A stretch of 64,000 nucleotides of DNA, taken from positions 3,534,001 through 3,598,000 of the forward strand of contig JAGPNK010000001.1 of NCBI GenBank assembly GCA_020746835.1. Direction: 5' to 3'. The notes beneath the pieces are model-generated. The model did not search any database and was not told the origin of the DNA. It was given only the letters and a program-made list of their open reading frames with translations. Position 1 is the stretch's first letter, and each line of letters begins with the position of its first letter. Positions 34,846 through 47,800 of this stretch are shown here, piece by piece. This DNA comes from Stachybotrys elegans (lineage: Eukaryota; Ascomycota; Sordariomycetes; Hypocreales; Stachybotryaceae). The translations under genes and the position numbers were made by a program.

Positions 34846-34863
34846 GAGGGAGGGAGGGAGGGA
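34846..34863. repeat. (GAGG)n repeat
   Basis: Four tandem GAGG units lie within a longer G-rich, purine-biased stretch that continues to about 34895. Confidence 0.85.
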
Positions 34864-36050
34864 TGTGTGGGTGTGTGGATGGGATGGGACGGGAGCCGGC
34901 GTCAACTGGGCCAGCCACAGCTAGACACTAGGTACTACGCAGTAGGATGTCTGCCGCGATGCATAGTCAAGTCTGAGGGGTTGAGACAGCCTGAACGAGA
35001 CCTTGGCTTTGGGCATGTGTCTGAGACTTGGCTGCTCTGCAATGGCTACGTTGGCGCGATGACCTCTCCCAGAGTCCGCGCTGAGAAGGGTAAAACTTGG
35101 CAAACAAGCAAAGCCGAACGCAACACGCAGCCATGGGCACAAGGGGAAGAAACTTGACATTTGCGACATGGACCAAGACGTGGAGGGGTGGTGGGAGGAG
35201 ACCGCACAGGACCCGAGGGAAACGGGTTTCTGAGGCCTAGTTCGGGGCTCGCTCAACTCTCAAGTCAGACTGGAAAGGTCTGTGACATGAGCCTGTGCCG
35301 AGTCAAGCCTGTACGGAGCACTGTACGTACATACCTAGCCGCCCCCTCCCTAGAAGTCGATCCTGTAAACCCGGACAGGCGTGGACGGGCGTGATAGACG
35401 GGCAGACATACAACTACGGAGCAGATAGCCGGGATAGCCTGACATTGACAAGGGGCCAGGGCTCCAGAGATTGTGGAGAGAACATCATCGTTGAACTTTC
35501 GAGGCGAGAGGGAGGCAGCGAGGGCCCACGGCCTTGAGTTGTTTTATCCCCGGTTCGGGGGCTTGGTCAGCGGCGGGAGACGTTCGACTACCGTAGGTGT
35601 GCCATCTCTGGACCATTGGTCAGAAAGACACCAATTGGACAGACTGGAACGAGAGAAATGGGGTCAGTTCAAGGAGATGGCCGTGCGTAGTACTAAGGCA
35701 TGCCTGGCAACTACCTACCGACAAACCACCCCTCCCCCCCTCCCGGCAAGTTTGGTGCAGAGGAGATGGAAGAAGGCGCCTCCGTACAACCGTACCTTGG
35801 GTGTCCCTGTCTTCGCTGCTGCTCAAACGCCATGGTTCGGAATTTGTGGTCCGATTAGGGGCGAGATCGGAAGTCTAGAGTCTGGTCGCGGTGGGCTTTG
35901 TGGCAAGCAAGCCGGCAAGTGACGGGATGGCAGAAAATTAGTAGTAGCTGGACTGGTTGGGTTTGGGGGGTGATCTTTTTCTTTTTTTTTTCCTTTTTTT
36001 TTTCCCCTTACATTTTCTTCCCACGCACTTTATTATGCTGCAACGAAGCG

Positions 36051-36070
36051 CCCCCCCGAACCAGGGGGGG
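36051..36070. repeat. C7/G7 inverted repeat (hairpin)
   Basis: A run of seven C (36051-36057) and a run of seven G (36064-36070) flank a 6-nt loop. A T-rich tract at about 35968-36004 lies just upstream. Confidence 0.85.
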
Positions 36071-37056
36071 TGTCAAAACAGCTGATCGCTAAAATGGCGA
36101 AACACCCGGCCACAACATACCGGAGGAAAAGAAGCAGCCAGGCGGGGAAAACATTGGAAAACGAACGAGAGCAGGGAGTGGAAAGGAAACATGCAAAAAT
36201 GGGCATGTCTCCGGCTGGAGTCGGAAGATGATATCAATGCATGAAGCTCGATAGAGGCTGAAGAGGGTACTACCTGACTTACTCACAACCTGGGATGACG
36301 CCACCTCTCGTCCTACGCACTCATCTTTGCGCCTCCCATCCATTCCGCTGGAACCCCGTTTCTGATAGATCGCCCAGGACCTCTGCTTCTCCAACCGCAC
36401 AGAACCACTGGATACCAAAAGGTCGGTACGTCCAGGGCAGGGTCAGGGAATAGACAGGGGAAGGTGAGATTGATGAAGCGCCATGCAGATACATGCAGCT
36501 ACTGCAGCTACCTACCCAGTACTGCAGCAAGTGCAGCAAGTGCAACACAGGAGCAGGTAGCCATGTACATGCGTAGTAAGCAGCTTAGCACTGTCTGAAA
36601 GGAAGGCTGCAACCAAGGTTGTGTTTTTTCGGGTACAGATTATGGAGAACCGCACCTGCCTAGGTTTCCCAGCCGTAGCCACGAAGTACTTTCCTTAACC
36701 ATACACGAAGGCACGAGACTGGAGGCAGCTGAGGGCACAGGCAGCTACTAGGTAGTAGCAGATTTCAGCTGGCCCCATGGTTTGGCATCAATTATTAACT
36801 GACTCCCAAACCAAAGCAACGACAGTCCCTATTGTGACTGGGATGGAGGTGCGAGCGCAACAGCCGATTGCTACGCTACCTAGGTACCAACGTTAGGTGC
36901 ACAGGGATCCCTCGCAGATGTCAGCCAGACAGAGCCGTTACCAACAGCGTCGTGACCCAGGGTGTCCAACTACCGTACCGTACATCACCTACCGGCAGAC
37001 GGCGGATCAGGTACATAAAAACGGTCAGGCAGTTGGGCGATCATTTGCTAGCTAGC

Positions 37057-37096
37057 AACGGCAACGGCAACGGCAGCGGCAGCGGCAACGGCAGCG
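37057..37096. repeat. (AACGGC/AGCGGC)n hexanucleotide repeat
   Basis: Six hexamer units of AACGGC or AGCGGC are followed by a partial unit. In one frame they encode Asn-Gly/Ser-Gly, but no gene context supports translation. Confidence 0.9.
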
Positions 37097-38020
37097 CATA
37101 CGACATGTGTGACGACAACAAGAATCACATTTTCAGCTTCATGCAGGCGGCAATGCAAATGCAATGCAGCCCGCTTCGGCAGTGTCGAGAAAGGGCCCCA
37201 GCGCCACCGCTGCATGGGCACCGCACACACGCGCACAAGCTCCTCTTTTTTAGACGCTGCCCCCAATCAAGCGCCATAGCCTCCAGCGTGCTCCAGCCAC
37301 CGTCATAGCCCTCAGACGAACGAGCGGCATCTGGCAACAAGGGAATAGATACATACTTGCCAAGCCGTGCACTGCAGAGCTCTGACGTGGTGACCAAGAC
37401 CCCTTGGCCCCTCCGCTCCGGGCTCAACTTCCACCTTGGCTTCCAAAGTTTCCACTCGACGGTCGTTGGAGTCGGCGTCGCCAGGTCGCTCGCAAAACCG
37501 ACCGAAGCGATCTTCCGCGACGAAGCCTACGAAACCTCCACAGCCACCAAACAAGCATCCATGCGAGGCTCGAGCATCAACAACATGGGGGTGTGGGATG
37601 GGGATGTGGGATGTGGGATGTGCATCTGACCTATCGCATCTCACAGCATCGCTCGTGTTTGCCTTTCGGCCCTCTCCTCGTTCTTTCTTTTCCATTTCTT
37701 TCTTCTGGCGCAGGCTTCTTTTGGCATATGCTGAGACATTTGACTTTGTGTTTTCCCCACACCCTCACCTCGCATGGAGTGTTTTTTTCTTTTGCCATCA
37801 ATGGCTCTGACCCCCTGCCGCGCTCAAAGAGCTCCATTCTGTATGTGTATATGCATGGATCAAGGTTGGACAATGACAGTCCATCAAGGTGCCGACCCAT
37901 CCTTGATGGGTATAAGTGGGCATCAGGGCTGGCAGAGTAAAAGTATATTGTATTTTGCACACTTCCTTTGTCAATTTAGTTTGCTTCTTTTCCTCCCCTC
38001 TGATTATAATCACATCGGGG

Positions 38021-38041
38021 TTTTTTTTTTGGGGGGGGGGG
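38021..38041. repeat. T10-G11 homopolymer junction
   Basis: Ten consecutive T are followed directly by eleven consecutive G. Confidence 0.9.
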
Positions 38042-41000
38042 TTGGTTGGTTTGGTTCTTTTGTTAACACTTTCACAGGTTGATGATCCAGGGCTCGGGAC
38101 CAACGTTGTCTTGATACGCACCCAAGATCCGATCAGCCGCCCCAAACCCGGCCAGCCTATCACACAATTATTATGCGATAAAATTGGTGGTTTCGCCTTG
38201 AACATTGTGCCAGTGCCAGTTGACGATGCTTACCCGATCAGTCGCTCATCACTCCCCTTTTCACACTATCCATTCCCCCCAACCACAACCCCTTATCATG
38301 CCTCAGCCCAGACTTCAATACCGGCTACATACATGTCAAGCTGCGTTTGCAGTCGTATTGCTCGCGCACTGGCCTCTGCCTGACTTGAGCTTATTCGAGC
38401 TACCGATGCCAAGTTCCCTCAGCTGCAGGCGGTCATGTAGCGATGACAAGGCCTGTCCGTTGCTAGAGCTGGCGAGCCAGCTATTGACTTTCTAGTCCTT
38501 GCATGGCCTCAAACGTTGTTGCGCTGCTAGCCGGCCCCCCTTGCCTCCCTTGCATAGATGGCTTTCCTGGCTTCTGCACATTACTCGGCCATCTCCAAGT
38601 CAAGATTGGCTAACCGCCCAGGTCTACATACTACTATCTCCCAACCTGTGCCGCCGTATGTACCTTGCTCCATGATGAGCAGTTGACCGAGTCGCTTATG
38701 GCATGATGGCGTCGGCTCCTGGTCGGACAAGATGCAGGGATGTCGGGCCAGGGGCTGCAGGTCCCTGTTGACCGATCACGCCAACTGCTTGGGTCGTGGG
38801 TCCCGGCTGTCCGGTCATGGCCCATATGTATGTGTGACAGTTGATGGAACTGCCAAATATCACTTTATGTGGGTAACAGGACTTGCCCCGACCCTGCTAC
38901 ACCGTAAAGTCGGTTGCGCACTTCTGTAACATCACCCAACCCGTCCGTGTCAAAACGAGGTTCGCTGTTGGCATGTTGGACCAGACAAGGTTGGCGAGAG
39001 CGCGGCTGGACCCTTGCAGAAGCGGCATGTTGAGAAGGCCAACCCTTTGCCGTCGTCGTTCACCCTCCTGATCTGGCAGCTCAGCCTGAGCGAACTACCG
39101 TCTAGCTCGATGCTTGGCCGGCAATCTCCAGCAACCTCCACGGCTCTTCGCTTGTTCTTGGTTGGCACTGCAGATCGTTGTTCCGGACCATGGTTGTCCC
39201 CGACCCCCGATCTTCTCCTCTTCTGGCCTTATTGTCTGGCGGCTGTCACCATCCCCGAGAACCCCCCCTAACACAGACCACATGACTAGTGATTTGGAAC
39301 GCCGACGAATGCCCTGGTACAAGCTTCGCATAGTGCCTCTCCTCTGGTAGTCGGCGGCCTTTATTGCCGGCAATTCCCCGACTTAGACGGCGCAAACCCC
39401 ATAGTCTACGTCCCCGAGATCTCATCTCGTGAGAGACAAACTGCGCAAGCGGCGGTGTCCAACCGGGATAGAGCCCAACGACAGACAAGGTTGTCTCATT
39501 TCAGACAAGAGTGCCCAGACCGGACTGACGTAGACGGCAGTCCAAAGTCAACGACCCGCCTCGACAAGTCCCGGACACAAAACCCCCAAAGAGGTCTGGC
39601 CTCGGAGCACACAAAGTTCAGACATCATCACTAACGTCCGCAAAGGCTATGACCAGTAACCCCACCACTCCCGCTACCGAGATTTGCCCGCTTGGAGCGT
39701 CTCCTGGTCCAGCCGGGCTGGCTATCACTCAGAAATGTACGGGTAGTTCCTTCTAACCTCCGAATTGTTAGCGATACACCGTACATGTGTTCTCTTTTGT
39801 ATGTATGCTGCCAAAGCCTGTCAGACGGAACCGGCCGTGCAGGTGGACCATGCGTGGTATTTTTCGGCCGAGGTCTATACAATCCAAGGGCGGGCGCCAT
39901 TCCACGACTGGCAATTCCTCCATTCTAATCAGGCCTGTGCCCTGGTTCTACACCGAGAAGCCGTCGTTTTCTGAAAACATAGTGCGACTCAAGGTTCCGA
40001 CGCACCTCCTATGATCAAAGACGTCGGACGATTCCAGCCGTGGAGAATGTGGAATGGAAGATCTCATATCATGTCTTGGCAGCATAACTCCCTCAGGGCC
40101 TAGAACTTGTGCCCGACAGCACACACTAACTAGGAACGGTTGTCTAGGCATCGAGAGCAGAGTGTACTCCGGACAGTCTGTACAAACCCGAATCCGAGTG
40201 AAGCCATCGACTCTTACGCTGAGCCGAGCTACAGCCCGCAATGCAGTTTCAAGTAGGATGTGATTCTGTGCTGATGTGGCAAGCGCGAATGAAACATGCG
40301 TCATGCATCCTACAAGCCTAACAACGACCCACGATGCCCAAGAGACGGGGATCGATTGATAGCTCGAACCTCTGCCAAATCCAAAACGGTTGGCCCGTTG
40401 ACTATTCCGTAACAGAGCGAGACACGAGTGAGTGAGTGGGACAAGGCGCTGTGGAGAAGGTCATCTAGCGCCCCCGTCTTGCCCGGTGCTACAGAAATCA
40501 GAACCAGCAGCACGGAAATCATGGTCATAATAACGGCGATTCCGGGCATGGTGAAGCAGCTAAGCCACTGGCGCCAGAGTTCTCGGCGGCCGTTCGGGAT
40601 GATGTGCCAAGGCAAGACGGGTGGTCTTGTGAAGCGTTCGCGTCCGCTCCGTACGACACTTCCAATGCCAGTGACGTGCCAGCCAGCTTGCCTGCAGCCC
40701 AGACCCCGTCGGTTGTGGATGCAGGGATACAGGAACCCGAGTCCCATTCGTTGTGCCCTTCAGAAACCGACTCCAGACTAGTAAAGTCAAATGTGCCAAA
40801 CAAGGACCGAGCGATCAAACAACTTAGCGTTGAGATTTCCCATGGACGCAAATAGTAGCACCTCGAACCCCCATTGCCTAGAGCTTCGTTTACATGACAC
40901 GTGAGCCCCTTGACAGGCTCGCATGTTGCTGCCGCCAGCCGTCAAAGTTTTGTCATCATACAAGAAGAGTGTCAATTTCGAAATAAGGGTCAAGGGCTCC

Positions 41001-43546
41001 GTATTGGCGATCAACAAAAGGCGGAGTGATTACGATCTGCCTCGATGCCAAGTCGATGGAGCAATTCGAAACAGAGTGACAAGGCTCATTCAAACTCAAT
41101 TTCAAAGTCCGTTGGGCGTCTCCTCAACGTGCGCCCTCACCGGTATCCCACATCACCTCTTCTAACTGTTCGCTTACACGCCACGAGCAGGCGCCAGGAG
41201 GTTGATACAACCTGCCGATGCCCCCCTCATCTCTCGCCTCATTTCACAAACCCAGCCTCTCCTCACCACTCTCACGCCACTCATGCCCCATAGCGTCAAC
41301 GCCATCATGAGTCTAGAGCTAGCTGATCGGCCGCGTGGCTTTGCGCCAGGCCAGGATGATGCTGGTAGCATAACATACTACGTAGTCTATACGCGACTAG
41401 AACTACGTATGTATGCATGCTTTTCTTCCAAGACGGCAACCTCCGGCTAAAGAGGACCCTCGTCCGAAAAAACCTCCGTCGGCCTCCCACCCCAGGTCCA
41501 CCGCCTCATTTTACCACAAAAGCTTGGTATCAATGATGCTTGATCCCATGGTTGTTGCTATTGGAGCTTTCCCCCCGGAAAAAGCATGTGGATTTTGCCA
41601 GTGTTGCTGGTCAGGAGAGCGGAAATTCGACGCCCTGATCTTTTGCTATCGCGTCGTGGCACCACCACGTGGCTCCTGCACTCCCTGCGGGCAACTGGTA
41701 TAATGAGATGGCAGTATATGACGCGCTGGATATTGCCGTGGGTGGCTGAGTCCGGGGTAGCGTGGATACCCTCTGGCTCCGGATGGTTCCGGCTATCACA
41801 GCATTCAATGGGCAGCACTGCTCGTTGAACTACTCACCGAGGCCATCGAGACCGGTCCCGGTAAGGGTCGCTTCCAGGGTGCTGTAGCTGGCTCGCAGAG
41901 CTGCCTTCTTCATCAGTTTCACTGACGTGTTCATAATTTCGGTTGAAGGAGGGAGCCCGCGCAGACAAGATGCGCCAGTATCATGCGCCCGTGGGACAGC
42001 AAAGAAGCAAGCGGCCAAATGTTATTAAGCCCTGGAGACATCCCTGACAGGATAGAAGACTCTCCCATGAAGCTGCCTGCTGATGATCCAGGTCTGTACC
42101 CCTTCGTCTCTTCCTCTCGCTTAATTCCGACAACTCCAGGAGAATGAGGCCGGTCTGCTATCATCTAACGGTGTGAAAGGAGAGCCGTTGCTTCTCTCCT
42201 TGCTCTGCAGTTGGTGCCAGGTCTGAATCAAGGAGTATCCTATCTCAGCAGGACTTGACGCCAACGCTTAAACCCTAGCCCTCACCTCTGGTGTACACCA
42301 CGCTCATCTGGCCTCGCATTGGTGGTGAGCCCAGGACGACCAGTGCTGCAGTCGAGGCACCGCGAAGTGCTCTGCTCCTCCTCTTCCTTCCACGGATCCG
42401 ACCCAGCGCGGTTTCAGGTGAGGGTTTCTGGTCAACACGGCACGTGCTTGTTCTTTACCGCGGCATGGACCATGGTGTTCAAGGGCAATTCTCTGACCTC
42501 GCTACGGCTGCTCGGCATGCCCGGGACTACATGGTATATGGCACGCGAGTACGTTATAACCCCGTCGGTGAGTCTCATGTTCATTCATCCAATCTGACGG
42601 CTCTCCAGTGGTCCTACGGATAAGTGCCGTCGGTTTGGTCAATGACATGCTGACGACAGGTGCAGGTTAGAACAATAGACACGCAACCGGTACGTCTCTT
42701 GCAGAACTCGCACGCGCAAGCTCCCAGGCGCTCCACGCACCGTGGTCTTCTTTATTCCTTCTTCTTCCTCGTCTTCTCTTCGAGCATGCTGTGGTTATGG
42801 ATAAAGCACTCCTACCCCATCAAGTACAAAGGCATCGGCACATCTCTCGACTTCGAAGGCTGTCACATTAATCGCGTAGCCTGGCAAGACGTCGGCACTC
42901 TGTCAAGCTTGTACGTTTCGCATAAGACTTTACAAGTTGGAGGCGCAAGATCAGGCCATACGCTGGGTGGTCAAGTTGTTATACGTTATATAGCCCTGGA
43001 TGCCCCGCTGTTTTAGGGCTGAGGCCTTGAACGCAGGCAAGAGTGATGGTGTGACCCACATTTTAGCATCAGACGATTTCGTTGCTGATCCACCAATCAC
43101 AAGAACCGCGGGCAGCATTTGCCTCCCCTTTTAGGTAGGTTGGTTTCTGTGAACGGATGGATGGATGGCATCCTATTTGAGTGGTGGCGGCTCCTCAAGC
43201 AACTTATGGCTGCGTGTATTCGCCTGGCCTTTGATCATGACTTGCACTGTCAGGGGCCGTCTGTTGCCAGCCAGCCAGTCTCTTGAGCACCAGCAAAGAG
43301 GGGTGTTGCATTCCAAGGACGTCTCTGTTAATTTTTTTAGCAGCATGCGTCTGCAGCAATGCCTGTGGTTACCTTTGACAGAAACTAGACTAATTTGCCT
43401 GATATGCAGAGCAAGTAAGTCAAGCGGGCCATTAAGCTAACCCGTGGCCGAACACATGAGCATCGCGATCGACTCTATCGACAGACGCCGTATGCAGGGC
43501 ATGTTCCGCAGGGCTTTCATGCTGGCCATGGGGACCGGTGAGGAGG

Positions 43547-43559
43547 TTTTTTTTTTTTT
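43547..43559. repeat. T13 homopolymer
   Basis: Thirteen consecutive T lie shortly after a GTGAGG donor-like site in a possible gene remnant. Confidence 0.9.
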
Positions 43560-44891
43560 GGTTCGCATCCGCTGGATCTAGATGCTTTCATAGTCGAAAG
43601 GCAAGCTTTGGGCCCCCGTAGTGTCCGATGTCAGGACTTCACCCGACGAGGGACTTCAGAACAATGCTAGTGTATACCCACCGGGCTATCGCAAGGGGCT
43701 GATGGAAGCGTTGCAATCATCATGTCCCCGGACTAGGCTTTTACAAGAGGTACTTGACCCAATGGCGACAAGGTCGCGGGTCTAGATCTCGCCCTTTGAA
43801 GAAATCACACACTTGTTGGCATCGCTTTCCCCGATTTCTCGACCTCGACTTTTTGAAGAACCCTCCACTTTGAGTGACACATTAGGACATGATTGGGCGG
43901 GATCAGGGTGAAGATCGATATGGCACAGGTGGTGATTCCTGAAATCTTACCGGTTCGCCTCTTGTGGACGTCGGAAATGCGGCATGTGTCTAGACATGAC
44001 TAAAAGTCCTTCCCACGTCCTTTCTTCGCTTTAAGGTATGGAAAATTTATTAAAGAAATACTATCCTCACATTGACAAGACACAAGTACACACTGAGCAC
44101 GAAGAATAGGAAAGGAATATGCCTACAATGCTGGTTTGAGGTGTTGCTCACTTGTCATGAGTATAGGGTAAGCGAGTGTCCTGGGCTTGAAGGGTAGAGA
44201 TTGACAATATGAAAGAGGCAAGCTCATTATCCAGTTAACGGGGGTCGAGCACATGGGGGAGGACCAGATATACAAACACAGAGCTGATTGCACGTGCATC
44301 TTAAATTTCATTGAGCGTTAATGCAACCTCCAACATGGAATTCATGTATTGCTCCAATCGTCAAGTATGAAGCACCAGCCACAGCACGGCATGTGGCGGA
44401 CAGACGCTGCTTGTGGCGCACATGCGCACGGCCACAGAGGTGCCACAGCAGGCCCCCAAGATGCAGGCATTTGATTGGCGACAGCGTTAGTGTCAGGGTG
44501 CTAGATCGCGATCTACGAACAGAAAAGTACAAGCTCCAAGCCCAGTGTCTCCGCCTCGCCTCTCGTTGGCCACCTCAGATTACCTGCGCCAGCCACGATC
44601 CGCCAACCCAAGTCGTAGCTCACTTGGAACATATCTCTGGTGCATAAAACAAAGCTCGAGGATAACCAACACCAGCTTAGCAAGGCACGCCCTCCCAATT
44701 CTTGCTCAAAGCTGCAGCCTCACGCCCCCCCCGCACCGCATCGCTACATTTTGCCTGCTCTGCCGTCTCGCCCATTCATGGCACGACTAGTCGATGCGTG
44801 ATCGAGTCTCCCGATCGAACCTGGCCATTTGCCATCCCCCCTCCCGCCTTCCGCCCGGCCGCGACCCCCTCCATCGGGCCTGCCCTGCACC

Positions 44892-47800
44892 ATGATGTCC
44901 GAGACGTCGCCTCGAGCGGTGCGCTTCTCCCACGGTGAAGCAGACGGCCACGCCCGCCCCGACAAACTCAAGAACCACCGGCACTCCATGGCTACCCCCG
45001 AGAAGGATGGCTACTCGCCCGTCTTCGACGAGGTGGAGGATGACGACCCCGACGCGCCGGAGCGCCATGACGAACTCGGCTCTCTCGCTCGATACGCCGC
45101 AGCCGCTGGCCATACCGGCTCCCTGACCTCGTTGCCCCCCCAGCTGGTAAACGGCATCACCAAGAGCCAGCGGAGCAACCCCGACGACAACCCTGCCATC
45201 TTCACCAACGGAACCCGTCCCCAGCGGCCTCTGGGCCCAATCCGCACACCCTCCAACACATACAACCCCGCCACCTCCCGCAAACCTGGTCCGCCGCAGG
45301 CGGCGCCATCCTTCATCGAGACAGGCCGGTCGTCGTCCAAGACGCGCACGAGGCAGAATGAGAGCCGATTCCGAGCCCAAGAACGCGCGTATATACAGAA
45401 GCTCCGCCAGGACAACTACGCCGGCGAGTACTTTAGCAACTACCCCGGCCAGGGCGGCAACGACTCCGACTCCGAGGGCGAGACTCCTTCCTCGGATGGC
45501 CCCTTTGACGACCGCTACGACCAGGAAACCATCATGTTCTACGGCAACGATGACCTACAGCCCACCGAGGAGGATCTAAAGGACCCCGAGAGTCGAGAGA
45601 GGCTCGAGTGGTACGGCATGCTGGAGGCGGTGCTCACGGGCGACGTCGTCCGTCAGGAGAAGAAGCGCCTGATCGGATCCGCAGATGACGGGGTTGGCAA
45701 GACGGCTCACAAGTCGGAGCTCTGGTTGGGCATCCGGTCCAAGGTCTGCGGGAGGCACCTCCCCGTGCAGAAGCGAATGGTCGAAGAAGCTCGCGCTACC
45801 GTCGACAAGCTGCTGGAAGAAATTATCCAGTTCGAGGTCAAGGGCGAGAGCGAAGCTGGCAAGCCCCCCTACGAACAGGTCAAAGATGTCGTCCAGAAGA
45901 TTGAGAAATGCGCGAGCCTATACCCTTCATGGAGCGCTCTCGCCGCAGAGCACAAGGCCGCCGATTCACCTGCCTTCCACGAGGCGTACGAGTCGATCCT
46001 TTCATGGTACAACACCAACGAGATGATCAATACGGAGCTGTCCATTCTTAAGAAGTGGGTCGGCAACGAGGAGCTCGACTTTTCGCGGACAAAGCAGCGG
46101 TCTCCAGCCGTGACGGGCATCAACAATGACGAGACATCCTTCCTCGACAAGCTGATGAAGGAGGACGGACTCCAATCCCTGTACAACGACAATGAGGGCC
46201 AAAAGGGCATGCTGGTTCAGAGAGGCATGCTGCGCCCCATTTCCTCCATCATCAGCAAAGCCAAGGAGACGCTCATTCACAACGCCGCCCCGTTTCAGAA
46301 ACGACACCTGCCCCCTTATCTCGACGAACTTCTCACCCTCATCAGCTTCCCGTCGCGGCTCATTGAAGAAATCACCAGCACGCGTTTGGCGTATGCCAGG
46401 AGGGTCAAGGAGACCGCCCAGCAGAACCCGCTCATGCTGGAGCAGATGATCTCCCAGTTTCAGCTGCTGCTCAAATTCGCCATCCGTATCAAGGTGGAGT
46501 ACCTGGACATCGAGAACCCCGAGCCGGGCTGGGACCTCCCGCCCTGCATAGACGAGTCGTTCGACCAGGTGGTTCTGGAAGCCTTGAAGTATTACTTCAA
46601 GATGCTCAACTGGAAGCTGAGCGGGAACAAGAACACCTTCAAAGAGGCCGAACTGCTGTTCCAGGAGTGGGATTTTGCCAACGAGATCGGTGGACATCTG
46701 CAACGGGGGCACATCGAGGTTGCGGAGCAGTTCAGCTCGCTAACATTCAAGGCCATCAATCGCGTCAGCCAAATGTTTGAGAAGGAGCTGCAGGTGAAGC
46801 CCAAGGAGAGCCCCGCCGAGATGAGCAAACGCTACAAGGCGTGTCTCGACTCGGTCCGGGTTCGCCAACGAATGCTGCAGCGATTCTCGAGGATGCTCAG
46901 CGACAACTACGAGCATGCCTCGGATTTTAGCATCTCCTTCCCGCCAGAGAGGATGCACAAGTTCTACGACCAGCTCATGGCCTCGGGCCACTTTCTCGTC
47001 GAGACGGGAACGCTGGAGAAGGAGGGCTACCATATCATTGCTTCACCAGAGCTCCACGAGAGGCTGGAGGACATACCTAGTATGATGACGATAACATCCA
47101 AGGATCGCTTCGCCGAGGAGGTCGGCGAGCAGTACCTTCTCATCCTGCGTCCGGAACACACACTTAACTGGTTTGGCGAGGTCGTTCGGGTAAAACTGCG
47201 GGAACAGAGGATAGAGAGGACGGACCTGAAGCTGGGCCAGCTCCGTCTCTGCGCTTCTGGATCGCAGGCACTACCCAATGCCCGAAGAGCGTTCCTCGAC
47301 GCCGTCGATATGCACGTGGATCTCGTGCAGGAGTCGCGGTCCAACATTCCCAAGGTGAACGTTAGACTCATGGAGATTAGGCGCGTCGCCTACAAGCTGT
47401 CCAACGCCTTCATGGACAGCGTGGAAGTGATTCGCAAACAGACCGAGGGCAAGGGCTGCCAGGAGCTGATTCAGACTTGCTTCGTGTTTGCCACCGAGTT
47501 TGGTCAGCGCTCGCTGCCGTACATGGACAGCAACAGGAGACAGATGAACAACCTGAAGCTGACGAAGCTGGCTCTGGACTGGATCAGCTTCATCTGCGAC
47601 GACTGCATCGCGTCGGACCGCAAAACGTTCCGATGGGCTGTCCTGGCCCTCGAATTCGCCATGGGCATGACGCGCGGACGGCACATCATTGCTCTCGGCG
47701 AGGAAGAGTACTCCAAGCTTCGCGAAAAGGTGGCCGGCTGCATGTCTCTATTAATCTCACACTTCGACATCATGGGCGCGAGGTCCAACCTGGCCGCGCA

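Larger units (their letters stand above)
30651..44891. other. 14-kb gene-poor region
   Basis: No coding sequence with consistent frame, start, splice sites and family resemblance was found on either strand over 14.2 kb. Base composition is mixed rather than AT-rich, so it does not look like heavily RIP-mutated transposon DNA. It carries many simple repeats and homopolymers (listed separately) and a few short stretches with protein-like or splice-like character (40.3-40.85 kb minus, 42.3-43.6 kb plus). The ends presumably contain the promoters of sps19 and os-4. Confidence 0.55.

Noticed and set aside
36868..37308. 146-codon plus-strand frame with Asn-Gly repeats
   Set aside because: The Asn-Gly stretch is a hexanucleotide repeat, and the rest has no coding character.
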